DNA of 64,000 nt from Hermatobates lingyangjiaoensis (Eukaryota > Arthropoda > Insecta > Hemiptera > Hermatobatidae). Shown here one piece after another: positions 14,337 through 26,170 of this stretch; within the stretch, counting starts at the first letter, position 1; every line of letters begins with the position of its first letter. The notes under the pieces were generated by a model. It did not search any database, was not told where the DNA came from, and saw only the letters and a program-made list of their open reading frames with translations. A program made the position numbers and the translations under genes. The stretch lies in contig JAPFBL010000008.1 in NCBI GenBank assembly GCA_026182355.1, forward strand, positions 1,365,501 through 1,429,500, in the 5' to 3' direction.

Positions 14337-14664
14337 AAAATAAAAGTTTATCAGGACTCGATTAGTTTTTCAGGTTCAAATTAAACTCTCATTACCAACG
14401 TTTCGGTTTTTTTTTAATACCTTTTTCATAGGCTCACATCACGACCATATGTTCCTCTTAAATACTCATAAAAAACCATAATTACTATCTCAAATATTGA
14501 TAAATTATCAATATAGTAATTATGGTTTTTTATGAGTATTTAAGAAGAACATATGGTTATGATGTGAGCCTATGAAAAAGGTATTCAATCAAAACCGAAA
14601 CGTTGGCAATGAGAGTTTAATTTGAACCTAAAAAACTCATCGAGTCCTGATAAACTTTTATTTT
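14337..14664. mobile_element. PLE-derived palindromic fold-back
   Basis: This is a long imperfect inverted repeat. The left arm begins aaaataaaagtttatcag and the right arm ends with its complement. The arms are about 150 bp each and meet at an AT-rich centre near 14,500. Each arm carries the block gcctatga...aaaaccgaaacgttggcaatgag, also seen at 47.9, 48.47 and 51.27 kb. This block resembles a hammerhead ribozyme (stem II, GAAA, palindromic ACGT, GGC/GCC stem I) with a defective first core box. I infer a head-to-head pair of PLE terminal segments. Confidence 0.6.
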
Positions 14665-15539
14665 GGTGGTTAGTTATCCTCTAACTACATATTAAAGATA
14701 AAGTTTTATGATTGCCAGAAAAAAGAATAATAATCTGAATGGTGTATATCATCATCACCATTATTATCAATGTAATTGTAGATAATATCTTATTATCAAC
14801 ATATCTTATTATACCATATTTTACTAAATATCTTGTAGTAAAGCTATAACTATTTACTCCATTTTCATCAGATTGAAAGTTGTAGCTGACACTTTTGAAG
14901 AAAATAATTTAGTTAAATTGATTATTTATGATTTTGATAAAAATTTTAATTATAGTGCAGTTAAAAGCATAGACCAAACCAATTTTTTTTAAAGAAACAA
15001 ACAAATAAATTTCAGTATGAAAATAATTTTTACTTTAAGAAAGCTATAAATAAACGACAAAACTGTCGCCATATTCAACAGTAAAGTGTTAAGTATCGTC
15101 AGTGCGTTGAAATAAAGTTCTCATAATTTGGAAGTTTATTCACCCAACTTGGTATTTCAACGATGATACTTTCAAACAGTAAGTACGATATTTGTTTCAA
15201 CTTATTTGTGTAGTACAATAAATAATTAAATAGTTTACTATTCATGATATATGAAAATAATTTTATTATTACTTTATGCTTTGAATCAATATGGCGGATT
15301 CATATGAAAACTTTTTGGTTAAAATATTTTGTATCTTTTTACTAAAATAAAATATTGTGGATTAATCATAGTCTTAAAAAAGATTTAACATGCTTGTTAA
15401 GGCTTATTTATGAAATATAATTATTTACTTTATTAACAGTACATATCTGTTCCGAAATCTTTTACATAAAAATTAGACCAATTTTAACTAGAAATATGTT
15501 GTAAATTAAGGTATTCATGCTTAATTATTTAGGATATTT
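14665..15539. other. AT-rich DNA, no gene recognised
   Basis: No feature found beyond A/T runs. Confidence 0.5.
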
Positions 15540-16610
15540 TTAATTCCTTTATTTATACAATTACTGAAGTTTAAGATAAATGAAGAAATTGTACGGTAAA
15601 AAAGCGTTGCAAACACAAATTATTATATTCGAAACGCGTTGTTTATACTATTAAATTCTTATATATGGAAACTATTTCATCAATTTTTTTTTACCCTACA
15701 GTGAGTAAATACCACATAATAACTGATTGCACTACTTTAGAATGAATGAAGAAATGTTATTTTGATTATGATATTAAAATGAATTATGAAAGTTATATTT
15801 CTTATTAGTTAGTAGTATAAATTAAACAAAATATTTTTGATATATTGTTATCATATTAAAGATGTAAATATTTATTTCATAAATAATACGGTATTAAGCA
15901 GTGTATGTTGCATATATGAAGTATATTAAGACTTAGATATCCTAAAAATGAGATAATGTTAATTTAGCATTCATTGTAAATTATGAAGTGGTAATTATTA
16001 AGTTATTGATAAGTAGATATTTCGTAATGCGATCATAATTTAAAATAATGAATGTATTTTATTTATTTAGTGATATTTATACAATTAATAGTGTTGAACA
16101 TCATTTAATATGTTTTTAAATTTAACATCTTTAACTCTTGCATACATTTTCATCACAACCAGTAAAATACTTCTATACACATTAGAATAAATCAGTTAAA
16201 ATATAAACTGTTATGCTGCTCCTAGAAGAAGGTTTCAGGAATTACAACTTATTTTGAAGTTTAAACATCTCTCTAAAAATGGAGAGTGTAGACATTCAAT
16301 CACGAATTGCATATATTTTTCCAAAATCTGGAATTATTTATTATATTCTCTTTATAATTTGAATAATGCAGACAGCCACATTGGAATAAACAATTAATTA
16401 AGTAGACTATTAATGAGTTTGATAATATATTTACAAACAGAAATGTTGAGTTTAGACAACTCCAGTTTCTTTATGTTCTGTACAAATTTTGCTCAGTAAA
16501 TATTTCTGTTTATAGTCATTTATTTAGCGGATTATTTCTAGAGTGTAATCCTTCATATAAGTAGTCAGAAATTACTCGTCTAAATGTACATATTAACAAT
16601 TAAGGGTAAC
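15540..16610 (+). repeat. duplication block D1
   Basis: About 1.05 kb aligns in the same orientation with 22,850-23,850. Shared landmarks in order: acaattactg.agtttaagat, attttcatca.aaccagtaaa, ctctttataatttgaataat (exact in both), and aattaattaa.t.gatta. Many small differences show the duplication is old. Block D1 ends just before a Helentron-like mini-copy and D2 begins just after another copy. No coding content seen. Confidence 0.65.
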
Positions 16611-16635
16611 TTTTAACTGCCTCTTAATGTAGTGT

Positions 16636-16716
16636 ATGATGGTGAAAAAATTCGATCTCGAGATTTTGATATTAAGTTTACTTATAGTAAGGTTGAGTGT
16701 AGGACACTCCAGATTT
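16636..16716 (+). mobile_element. internally deleted Helentron-like mini-copy
   Basis: Left-end sequence gtgaaaaaattcgatctcga followed by gattttga is joined directly to right-end sequence attaagtttacttatagtaa then ttgagtgtaggacactccaga. In full copies these are separated by about 1.6 kb. It is an end-to-end derivative of about 80 bp without an interior. Confidence 0.65.
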
Positions 16717-16785
16717 TTTTTAACAAATCGAATAACAACTCACATTTTTTTAAAGTTTGATTCAAGCACTAATTTAAAAAGCACT

Positions 16786-17000
16786 GCTTTTTACTTTTCT
16801 ATAAGTAAAGTATAGTTAATTATTTTCAAAAATTAGAAGCTCCCAACAATACAAGTTTTAAATTATATTGAATAGCTGGCTTTGGCTTTGATTTGATTGA
16901 GTTATCAACTGGCTAATTAATAATATGTTTTTTCTGAATATACATTCATAACAACCTTATAACAGAGTACAGCAGGTAGGAATAATTTTTTAATTATTCT
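16786..17000 (+). mobile_element. partial Helentron-like copy
   Basis: The left terminal palindrome is recognisable (ttttctataagtaaagtatag). It is followed by a segment (ttcaaaaattagaagctccc ... gaatagctggctttg ... ctgaatatacattcata) that is also found, inverted, inside the copy at 17.1-19.1 kb and in the inverted pair at 20.4-21.9 kb. The right end is missing. Confidence 0.5.
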
Positions 17001-17287
17001 TATTTTCTGTACATAGTACAGTTGAGTATAGGTATTTCTTAAATAAATAACTGAACAAATCAACTGCTAAAATTGTTGAAAAACATGAAAATAATTTTTA
17101 TTTTAATAAAGCTATAAAAAAATCTGGAGTGGCCTACCCTCAACTTTACTATAAGTAAACTTAATATCAAACTTCTTGGGTATATAATATATAACGTCTC
17201 ATTTAAGCATAATGCAAACATTTAAATGGGAGATGTTTATATTCCTTAGGGAGCTGTCTTTCATTCCTGAGGTAGTACAGATAGTGA

Positions 17288-17482
17288 TTGATTGACTTAT
17301 CAATATATAAGGTTATTATTGTACATCACACAGCTGATGCAAATAATCTAATTAGTATAATTGCAGCAGTAATAACATTTTTGAAAAGCCGAAGTGAACA
17401 TTTCTTGTTACGAAATAATCTCCTACAAGAGAACATGACTTTTGTTCAAATAGCCAGTGGATTTCTTACATCGTTTACTTGA
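17288..17482 (+). other. conserved 64-codon frame inside the element
   Basis: The frame begins MIDLSIYKVIIVHHTADANN and ends ASGFLTSFT. Related frames occur at 20,501-20,686 (+) and 21,575-21,769 (-) in other copies, with similar length and alignable residues throughout. In the copy at 26.2 kb the start codon is lost. It has no signal peptide and no domain I recognise. Repeat homology alone may explain the similarity. Coding status is doubtful. Confidence 0.2.
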
Positions 17483-17989
17483 CATCCTTCTACATTGAAT
17501 ATTAAAGTAAAATTTTCAAATTTAAAACAGGAAAATACCCTTATTATCTCTGAAAAACATCATAAACCTCGAAGACAAAATGTCGTTTTTTGATATTTAT
17601 AATTACGGATGTACGATAATTACATTTATTAATCTTCAAACAAAAGATTTCAATTTTGAATTATCTTTTACATTTTTGGTCTTTTATAGAATTATTATAC
17701 TGGGAATTTTATGCCTTCTTAGTATTTAATAAGATCATTTTCCTTCCCCTTTGTCAAATATCATATATACGAATTTTTTCTGAGTGAGTGTTTTCCTTTT
17801 CCTGCCTTCTGTACTGTGTTATATGTTTGCTATGAATGTATATTCAGAAAAAATATATTAGTAATTAGCCAGTTTACATACTCAAATCGAAGTCAAAGTC
17901 AGCTATTCAATATAATTTAAATCTTTTACAGTTGGGAGCATCTAATTTTTGAAAATAATAAATATGAACTATTAGACTAGAATCGTAAA

Positions 17990-18235
17990 AAAAAACTGGA
18001 TATTTCTCAACAAACATAAGTCCTCTTTATTTCTTGAGGAAAGAGTCCATTCATTACATTTTAATATCATGGAAAGGTACTACATTCACAATGATAATGT
18101 AATTGTAACTGATATTAAGTTTTGCTCCAGAGTGCAATATATAGGTTTATTAAAGCATTTTATTAGACAAATCCATCATGCCATGGAAGACAAAGGTAAT
18201 TTCTTTATGTTTATTGGCGGTGATTTTTTTACATG
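17990..18235 (+). pseudogene. possible captured coding fragment
   Basis: A segment absent from the other full-length copies translates, after one small indel, as SPLYFLRKES..., then VQYIGLLKHFIRQIHH and MFIGGDFF. The same segment lies on the minus strand at 22,043-22,249, where it is open for 68 codons (MRKESIRHISISWRD ... VQYIGILKHFMRQIHH ... FIGGVFF). A pattern of ISW, then YIG, then an M-F-x-x-x-x-F end faintly recalls a BAH domain, but the resemblance is too weak to name. I infer gene-fragment capture, which Helitrons are known for. Confidence 0.35.
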
Positions 18236-19086
18236 AAACAATATTATTCCTCTTACATCTTGTATAAGTCAATAAACTATTTAAATTGTTCCTTTATAAA
18301 TATCAATTTTATCTCAGTGGATTCGCTGAAAAAATTTCTAAGTCAATGTAAACATTGTAAAAATAAAATCAAAAATTCGACAAGTATAGCAGGTGATACC
18401 TTAGTCTAGGATAAACAAACAGTTTTTATAGCGTTATTGCCCTTTCCCGTAACTGAAACTTCATGAATTTTTTTTATGAATTGCTAATGTTTTGTTCCAT
18501 TTTTGGTCAAATTTTCATTATTTTTTTAATGAGCCATTTAGCGTTCAAAAAACATTTTCTGAAAACAGAAATCTTAATATAACGCCCCTTTAGTGAATGT
18601 AATTTTAAAAAAAAATATCTCAGATCATTTTCCATACAATGTTATATTTTTAAGCATAGTTTCATTTTTATCTGTCAAAAGGTATGGCTTTTATCGCTCT
18701 CACAAGCTTTGAGATTGAATTATAAGTCAAAATGTTTACATTTTATTGAAAAAAAAATTTCCCGTTGTTTTAAAATTCTGAATATATTTTTCATTTGTTT
18801 CATTTGTAACCTCAAAGATAATGTCAAAATTTCAAAACTCTAGAGTTATTAGTTTAGGTGAAATAAATGTATTCTAAAAAACGGTTTTTGGAAAAAAAAG
18901 TGACTTTCCTATCATGCATAATTCTTCCTTCATGCATAACACACTAACCCACCCACCCACACACACACACAGACATCATCGAAAAAACTTCATAAAACGA
19001 CTTCTGGGACCTCAAAACATGTAATTCCGTCAAAATCTCGAGATCGAATTTTTTCACGATCACTTTACTTATAGTAAAGTAAAGTA

Positions 19087-20351
19087 AAAAAGGTTCTATA
19101 TCTTGAAATTCAATTATAGTCATTATTTTTCATTTCTTTTGGCTGTAAAAATATGAAATTTATTTTAAGTTTTTTCTTGCATTAACCTTTTTACTTTGGT
19201 GCACTGAGCTTGAATTAGTGCAAGAAAGAAAACCTCAGAAATATCGTTTACTTTAGAATAAAACAGTAGCAGATTGTTTTATACGATTTCTGCTTGAAAT
19301 AGTATGAGACATATATTTGCTCATAATAAATTAAGACGCCATTGTAAAGGCATAGTGGGGGTAGTTTTCCCAGTAGAATAAATGTAAGCGAACTTTTGAA
19401 CCCTGTAGTTGGATTCATGTCTTAACACGTCAGTCACATTCGTGCTTCGCCAGACAGAACACAATAAGATTACCTCTCCATCATGCTAAGGTATACCTTT
19501 TATTTTATAGTTTATATATCATATTCTATGATATAATTTTTCATCATTTTCTACTTGTGTTCTTTCATATTCACTGTATATATATTTTATCCACAATACC
19601 TGTATTTAAAGTTAAAGGGAAGTTATTTTACTTCTTCTATCAAAAAAGGTCATAGTTCATGTAAATTTTTAGTGTCATTTCTTTGCAATACCTAAATCAA
19701 ATTGATTACAATGAAATTAAGCATGCATGATTAAATTTCTTAGTCTAGTTGTTTTATATGATTATACCAAGCAATTGCAATAAGCCGGTTCGTCTCTTCT
19801 CCGTATTTTTACTTTTCAATTACTCACTTCATGGAGATTTACTTTTATGAATTATTTGTCACATTCTGCAAATGGCGTCTGAAATTTATTTATTTCGAAT
19901 AAATTATGTTGTCTTCAACGAGTTACTGTTACGTGATCAACAAATTTTTGAAATGGATGTAAAAAATGTAAGATAATTATCTAATTAATAAAATACAATA
20001 GATTTTTTAAAAAAATCATAGTTATAATTTTCTAATTGAACACTTGATTTAAACTTACGGCCTTTAAGCTTTGAATGTTAAACTTGTAAACTAGCCACCA
20101 TCTTTGATTCCCATCTCCTCTCTTCATCTCACTCTTCATCACTGTCATACACTTCTCCCTCTCTAGACTATGTCGCTCTCTTTCTTTCTCCTTCTGCTCC
20201 GTCTCACACCCCTTTCGCTGTCGTCTTACACTTCACCCCTGATCCATGTAACAATGTGCCAATTGTATTAGTTTTTATCCTTTGTTTTCCTAATTTTCTC
20301 TTGAGCAGAGAATGAATTATTCACCTGTTACCTTATACAGATTAAATCAAA
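19087..20351. other. AT-rich spacer with a pyrimidine-rich tract
   Basis: No gene seen. 20,095-20,230 is strongly pyrimidine-rich on the plus strand (repeated tctc, cttc and ctcc), a low-complexity tract. Confidence 0.5.
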
Positions 20352-21919
20352 TCTGGAATGACCTGCATTCAAGTTTACTACAAGTAAACATAATATAATT
20401 CTTGGGTATAGAATATATAATTTTCCATTTAGCTATAATATAAATGTCTAAATGGGAGATGTTTATTTGTCTTCATTCCTGGAGGCAGTAGAGATAGTGA
20501 TTGATCCACTTATCAATATATACGCTTATTTTCGTATATCACACCACTGATGCATTTAACACCATTAGTATAACTACAACAGTAATAACATTTTTGAAAA
20601 TCGAAATTGTAGATTTCGTGTTACGAAATAATTTCTTACAGGAGAACATGGCTTTTGTTCCAATAGCCATTGGATATCTTACATAGTTTACCTGACCTCC
20701 TTCTACATTGAAAATTTAAGACAAAGTTTCCCATTTAGAACTTAAAAATATCTTTATTTTATCTGAAAAATGTCAGAAACATCAAAGAATATCGTTTTAA
20801 GTTAATTTTTAATTTAAGATGTAGGATAATTATATCTTATTGAAAGAGTATATTCAATTTTTAACTATGTTTTAAATTTTTGTTTCTTTATATAATTATT
20901 TTACTGGGAATTTTACGGCTTCTTAGTATTTCATTAAAATCACTTTTCTTTCCATTTGTCAAAAGTCATATATACCAATTAACTCTGAGCGTGTGTTGTC
21001 TTTTCTCTGCGTACTGTACTATGTTATAAGGTTACTCTGTGAAATATATTAGTAATTACCCAGTTTTACACACGCAAATCACAGTCAAAGCCGGCTATGC
21101 AGTATAATTTAAAATTTTTACAGCTGGCAGCTTGACATTAAATTATATTGAATAGCTGGCTTTGACTTCTATTTGAGTATGTAAACTGGCTAATTACTAA
21201 TATATTTTTTCTGAATATACATTCATAGCAAACATATAACACAGTACAGAAGGCAGGAAAAGGAAAACACTCACTCAGAAAAAATTCGTATATATGATAT
21301 TTGACAAAGGGGAAGGAAAATGATCTTATTAAATACTAAGAAGGCATAAAATTCCCAGTATAATAATTCTATAAAAGACCAAAAATGTAAAAGATAATTC
21401 AAAATTGAAATCTTTCGTTTAGAGATTAATAAATGTAATTATCGTACATCTTTAATTATAAATCACCTTAAAACAACATTTTCTTCCCTGTTTATGATGT
21501 TTTTCAGAGAAAAAAAGGGTATTTTCCTGTTTTAAATTTGAAAATTTTACTTTAATATTCAGTGTAGAAGGATGTCAAGTAAACGATGTAAGAAATCCAC
21601 TGGCTATTTGAAGAAAAGCCATGTTCTCTTGCAGGAGAATATTTCGTATCAAGAAATTTCCACTTTGGCTTTTCAAAAATGTTATTACTGTTGCAGTTAT
21701 ACTAATGAAATTATTTGCATCAGCTGTGTGATGTACAACAATAAGCTGATATATTGATAAGTCAATCAATCACTATCTGCACTACCTCAGGAATGAAAGA
21801 CTAATAATCATATCCCATTTAGATGTTTACATTATGCTTAAATGAGACGTTATATATTATATACTCAAGAAATTTGATATGAAGTTACTTATAGTAAAGT
21901 TGAGTGTAGGGCACTCCAG
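20352..21919. mobile_element. head-to-head inverted Helentron-like pair
   Basis: The left arm starts tctggaatgacctgcattca in minus orientation. The right arm ends agtaaagttgagtgtagggc then actccaga in plus orientation. They meet near 21,125, where the agctggctttgac motif and its complement lie close together. Related frames of 61 and 64 codons occur at mirror positions (20,501-20,686 + and 21,575-21,769 -). The right arm matches the 17.1 kb copy more closely than the left arm does, so the arms differ in age or source. Confidence 0.65.
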
Positions 21920-22827
21920 ATTTTTTTACATTGTTGTTTATATTGACTTAGAAATTTTTTGAGCGTATCCACTGAGATAAAATTGATGTTTATAAGGGAA
22001 AGAAATTATTGACTTATATGAAATATAAGATGAATAATATTTTTACATGTAAAAAAAAACACCGCCAATAAACATAAATAATTTTCCTTTGCCTTCCATG
22101 GTATGATGGATTTGTCTCATAAAGTGCTTTAATATACCTATATATTGCACTTTTGAGCTAAACTTAATATCAGTTATAATTACTTTGCCTTTATGAATTG
22201 TATTATCTCTCCATGATATTGAAATGTGACGAATGGACTCTTTCCGCAAGAAAAGAAAAGAGAAAATTAACCATTATAAGTTAATATAATGGTTAATAGT
22301 TAAATTAATTTCAGAGGAAATTAACGTTAAATTTTGTGATTTAACGTTATATATACGTTAAAATCTTAACGTACATCTTTAATTATAAATTATCTTAAAA
22401 AGACATTTTTTTTCGATGTTTATGATGATTTTCAGAGAAAATAAGAGTATTTTCCTGTTTTAAATTTAAAAATTTTCCTTAAATATTCAATATAGGAGGT
22501 CAAGTAAACGATGTAAGAAATCCACTGGCTATTTGAACAAAAGTCATGTTCTCTTGTAGGAGAAATTTCCTCTTTGGCTTTTCAAAAATGTTATTACTGT
22601 TGCAGTTATACTAATGAAATTATTTGCATCAGCTGTGTGATGTACAACAATAAGCTGATATATTGATAAGTCAATCATTCACTATCTGCACTACCTCAGG
22701 AATGAAAGACTAATAATCATATCCCATTTAGATGTTTACATTATGCTTAAATGAGACGTTATATATTATATACTCAAGAAATTTGATATTAAGTTACTTA
22801 TAGTAAAGTTGAGTGTAGGCTACTCCA
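21920..22827 (+). mobile_element. tandem, 5'-truncated Helentron-like copy
   Basis: It follows the inverted pair directly. It lacks the left palindrome and microsatellite, beginning in the interior block (ttgacttagaaattttttga). It contains the possible captured fragment at 22,043-22,249 (-) and ends with the family right end (ttgagtgtaggctactcca). Its last 190 bp are almost identical to 21,730-21,919, implying recent tandem duplication or gene conversion. An AT-rich insertion with its own small inverted repeats lies at 22,265-22,375. Confidence 0.6.
22043..22249 (-). pseudogene. possible captured coding fragment, second copy
   Basis: This is a 68-codon open frame on the minus strand, homologous to 17,990-18,235. 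Several differences between the two copies fall at third codon positions (cat/cac, tcc/tca, ggt/gga), a weak hint of past coding constraint. The source gene is unrecognised. Confidence 0.35.
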
Positions 22828-22849
22828 TTTTTTAATGGTATATGTTTGC

Positions 22850-23850
22850 TACAGAATATTTTGCAATATACCTATTTACTTACAAATGTGCTAAACTAAT
22901 TAAAATATTGTTACTTAATTTATTTTTACAATTACTGTAATTTAAGATGAATAAAGAAATAATAATTCCATTGAGTTATTAAAATGAATTGTGAAAGTTA
23001 TACTTCTTATTATTTAGTGGCATTAAGAAAACAGATATTTTTGTTATATTTTTGATATATGTCGCGTTAAAGATGTTCATGTTCATACTTCATAAATAAT
23101 CCAGTATTAATCATTGTACATTGTATATATAAAACATTACAACTAAGACTCCCTAAAAAGAGATTATATCTCCGTAATGAGATTATGTTAATTAAACATT
23201 CATTAAGAAGGTACATTAAGAAAGTGTAAGCTACAACAGTTATTGATGAGAAGTAAATTTCATATTGCGAGTGTAATTTAAAAAAGAAAGATATTTTATT
23301 TTTGTAATAGGTATTAATGCAATTAATAGTGTTGAGTATTGTTTAAATGACTACTCTAAACTTTTTTTTCAACACATTTAAATATTGATTACATTTTCAT
23401 CATAACCAGTAAAATACTTGTAGGCATTTATTAGAATGAATTAATTGAAATATGAACTGTTGTTGTTGCTCCTACAAATGAGGTCCTTGCAATACAAATT
23501 ATTTTAAAGGTTTAAAAATCCTTCTATTGGGAGACTTTGAATAATGAATTGCAAATATTTTCCTAAAACCTATAATTATTCAGTATACTCTCTTTATAAT
23601 TTGAATAATGAAGACACCCACATTATACTAATAAATTAATTAAATTGATTATCAATGAATTCGATAATAAATTTACTCACAGTACTGTTGAGTGCATACT
23701 ACTTAAGTTATTTTTATGTTGTGCACAAATTATACTTTGTACAATATTTCTGTTTACAGTCTTCCATTTAGTGAGATTATTTCTATAGTATAATCTTTTA
23801 TATGAAGTAATCAAATGTTAGTTGTGTAAATGTCCATACTTAGGAATTAT
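22850..23850 (+). repeat. duplication block D2
   Basis: This is the partner of 15,540-16,610 in the same orientation, with shared landmarks listed there. It begins about 20 bp after the right end of the tandem Helentron-like copy. No coding content seen. Confidence 0.65.
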
Positions 23851-24208
23851 ATTAGTGATTATGGGAAAGATAGCATATGCATGTAGTCCATGGAAGGCAG
23901 TCAAATGTAATATGCACACATGGTTTATTTTAAGATATTTACAAATTTAATACATTACATCGAACTTATTCCTGGAAGTTTTTAAAAAAAATGTTTTATT
24001 TTAAATTATAACTATTATTCTCAATTCCTTATTAATATAAACCATATAGCAATAAGAATAAAATTTATCACTAAAGAGTGAAAAAAGAAAACTTTCAAAC
24101 AAAATACCTATCAAGAAAATTTCAATTTTTATGAAACAGTTAAAAAATTTGTTTGATTTTATAATGAAGTAAAAAGAATTCATAATGGAGTTGGCCACTC
24201 TGTTCTAG

Positions 24209-24321
24209 GACTGTGTAAGTGAACTCTTGGACTCCCTAAAGTTCTTTGCATGTTCGAGCCAGTCTGCAACTTCCCTTCATCAAAGAATCATTCCGGAAAA
24301 TGCACTGTGGCTTATGCCAAG
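24209..24321 (+). CDS. candidate internal exon, unrecognised
   Basis: The upstream sequence ccactctgttctag is a plausible acceptor, and ccaag|gtaaac a plausible donor. The 113 bp between is open in one frame only (DCVSELLDSLKFFACS... to LWLMPR) and is less AT-rich than its flanks. There are three Cys and no known domain. No partner exon was found nearby, so it could be chance or a transposon piece. Confidence 0.25.
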
Positions 24322-25169
24322 GTAAACTCAACAATTTTTCTTCGTTCACACATAATGTCACTTGATATTTTCTGTTAACACTATTCTTTTAACTATTTGT
24401 CAATATATATGTTAAATTATATGCAATAAATTAAAATTTAAATGGTAGTTAATTTTCTGCGTTGCTTGTATTAAAATAATTGATTCTTTTTGTTTATCAC
24501 CGATATAAAACAAACGTAGAATACGTGGTATTATCATAAATGGCGATATAAAAAGTACATTTTTTCTATATTGAACTGAACCAGTGCACTATTACTTTTC
24601 GTCAGAAAAACATGGCTGACAATGCACTTAGATACTATAATGGGAAAGCAATATAAACAATTTTTTTTTTGTTCGAAGATAATAGCACTTCATTTTTATA
24701 CAAACACTATTCTTTTAACTATAATTTCACTATGTTTCAACACAAATATGTGGAATTTATGTAATAAATGTTAATATGTAATATTAACAATTTTTTTTGC
24801 ATTAACAACTTATTAGGGTATAATAGGTTTGATTGTAAATGAAGAAAACAACAAGAATTACTTTAAGTTAGACATATACCAGAATTATTTGATTATGACT
24901 AGTCACAACCATGACTGACAGAGATTCCACCCTATTTTATATTACCATTGAGGTAATTTTAAGATGTGTGTATTGTTGCAGGTACAGACGAAAGGATACC
25001 TGTACACAGGTTAGTGGGCATGTTATGTGTTTATGCATGTAATCATTTCAGGCTTATGTGTTCAGTTTATTACAGTACCCAGCAAAGCACACTCAACGTC
25101 TTACACTGTTTGAAACCCTCTTACTTCCACTGTTTTTCCCAGACAGATCGTAATCTGTTAGGTCTCTAT
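24322..25169. other. AT-rich DNA, no gene recognised
   Basis: Nothing recognisable except T-rich runs. The frame at 24,966-25,196 (+) runs into the start of duplicated unit A and has no recognised domain. Confidence 0.45.
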
Positions 25170-25299
25170 AAAAGTGATTCTCAAGGGTGTCTATAGGATT
25201 TCTAGGTGTCTCTCAGTGATTCAAATAATATGTCCAGACAAAAACGTAGTCACCATACCTCATCTTACAAATTACATCTCTTTTTGTGAAAGCAACATT

Positions 25300-25560
25300 A
25301 TTATTAGTGATAAGTAATAGCGATTTTCTTCTTAAGAAGACCTACTCACCTCAAATATTTTATATGCAACGAATATGTTCTACCAATGGCGAGATTACTT
25401 TTGTTCACCACTCTAAGCAAAAATTTTACAATTTACAACATTATTCCCTAGTCAAAACAGGCAAGACAAAAAAACATTTCAATGGATTGAAGAAGAAATT
25501 CGAGCTCCTCCCTATCCCTATGAAACGTTTTAGCCCCAAACACTGAAGAAGACGCCAAGG
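25300..25560 (+). pseudogene. possible ZBED/hAT-type zinc-finger fragment
   Basis: The frame ends SKQKFYNLQHYSLVKTGK, then KKHFNGLKKKFELL. This resembles the SKLKRHL...KHP...FF+RK stretch that follows the BED zinc finger in hAT-derived ZBED proteins. The zinc-binding Cys pair is not visible. A conserved donor-like gtaagt follows shortly downstream in both units. Family assignment rests on one short motif and is weak. Confidence 0.3.
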
Positions 25561-26170
25561 CTCAACAAGTTTATATTTCCCTAAGCAGAAGAAGAAACAA
25601 AACTGAAAGTAAGTCTCATTTCCTTTATTTTTTAATGATTATTTTTATTGTATTGTATTTGATGTAATTTAAATATTTCTCGGAGATTTGTGCACAGTGT
25701 GTTTCATCTATTTGTAGAATTAAGAACACCCCAACTATAAGCAGATTCAGAACCACTACCCTAGAAATATGACAAAGGCTTTTCAGATATATGAAGATGT
25801 CTGATTATTCTTATTATAATTCTACTGTGTAGGTAACTTATCGTTAAATACGTAGGTGTTTACATTTTTTTAAATCTTTATATGCATTACTGTTTCAATC
25901 TACTCTCTGGTGTAACTCATATGTTATGGGACTAGTAAAGCTCTTGAAGAAGTTTAGTTACATGTTCCTTTAATTATATTAAAGGTATATGTGTGAGGTA
26001 TATATGTTGAATGGATTTTGTGTTTGATGTATTTAAGTCTTTAGTTACATATATGTTTCTCAACTACTCTCCGTGTAGCTCATATGTTTTGGGGAGTAGA
26101 AACGAATTTGAAGTGATAAAGAGGTGTTGATCACATTCTTATTGTTTTATACTGCTGTCTAAAATAAGTT

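Larger units (their letters stand above)
17123..19086 (-). mobile_element. full-length Helentron-like non-autonomous element
   Basis: This is a minus-oriented copy relative to those at 26.2 and 62.1 kb. It starts tctggagtggcctaccctca with the subterminal ctttactataagtaaac, and ends with the near-palindrome ctttacttatagtaaag preceded by ctcgagatcgaattttttca. It contains a short microsatellite-like tract near 18,950-18,973 and no transposase. Compared with the other full copies it carries extra sequence at about 17,780-18,240. Asymmetric subterminal inverted repeats, a terminal palindrome, an internal microsatellite and insertion in T tracts fit Helentron/HINE elements. The assignment is inferred. 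Confidence 0.65.

Noticed and set aside
17990..18235. Named BAH-domain gene fragment
   Set aside because: Resemblance is limited to a few aromatic and ISW/YIG positions; not enough to name.
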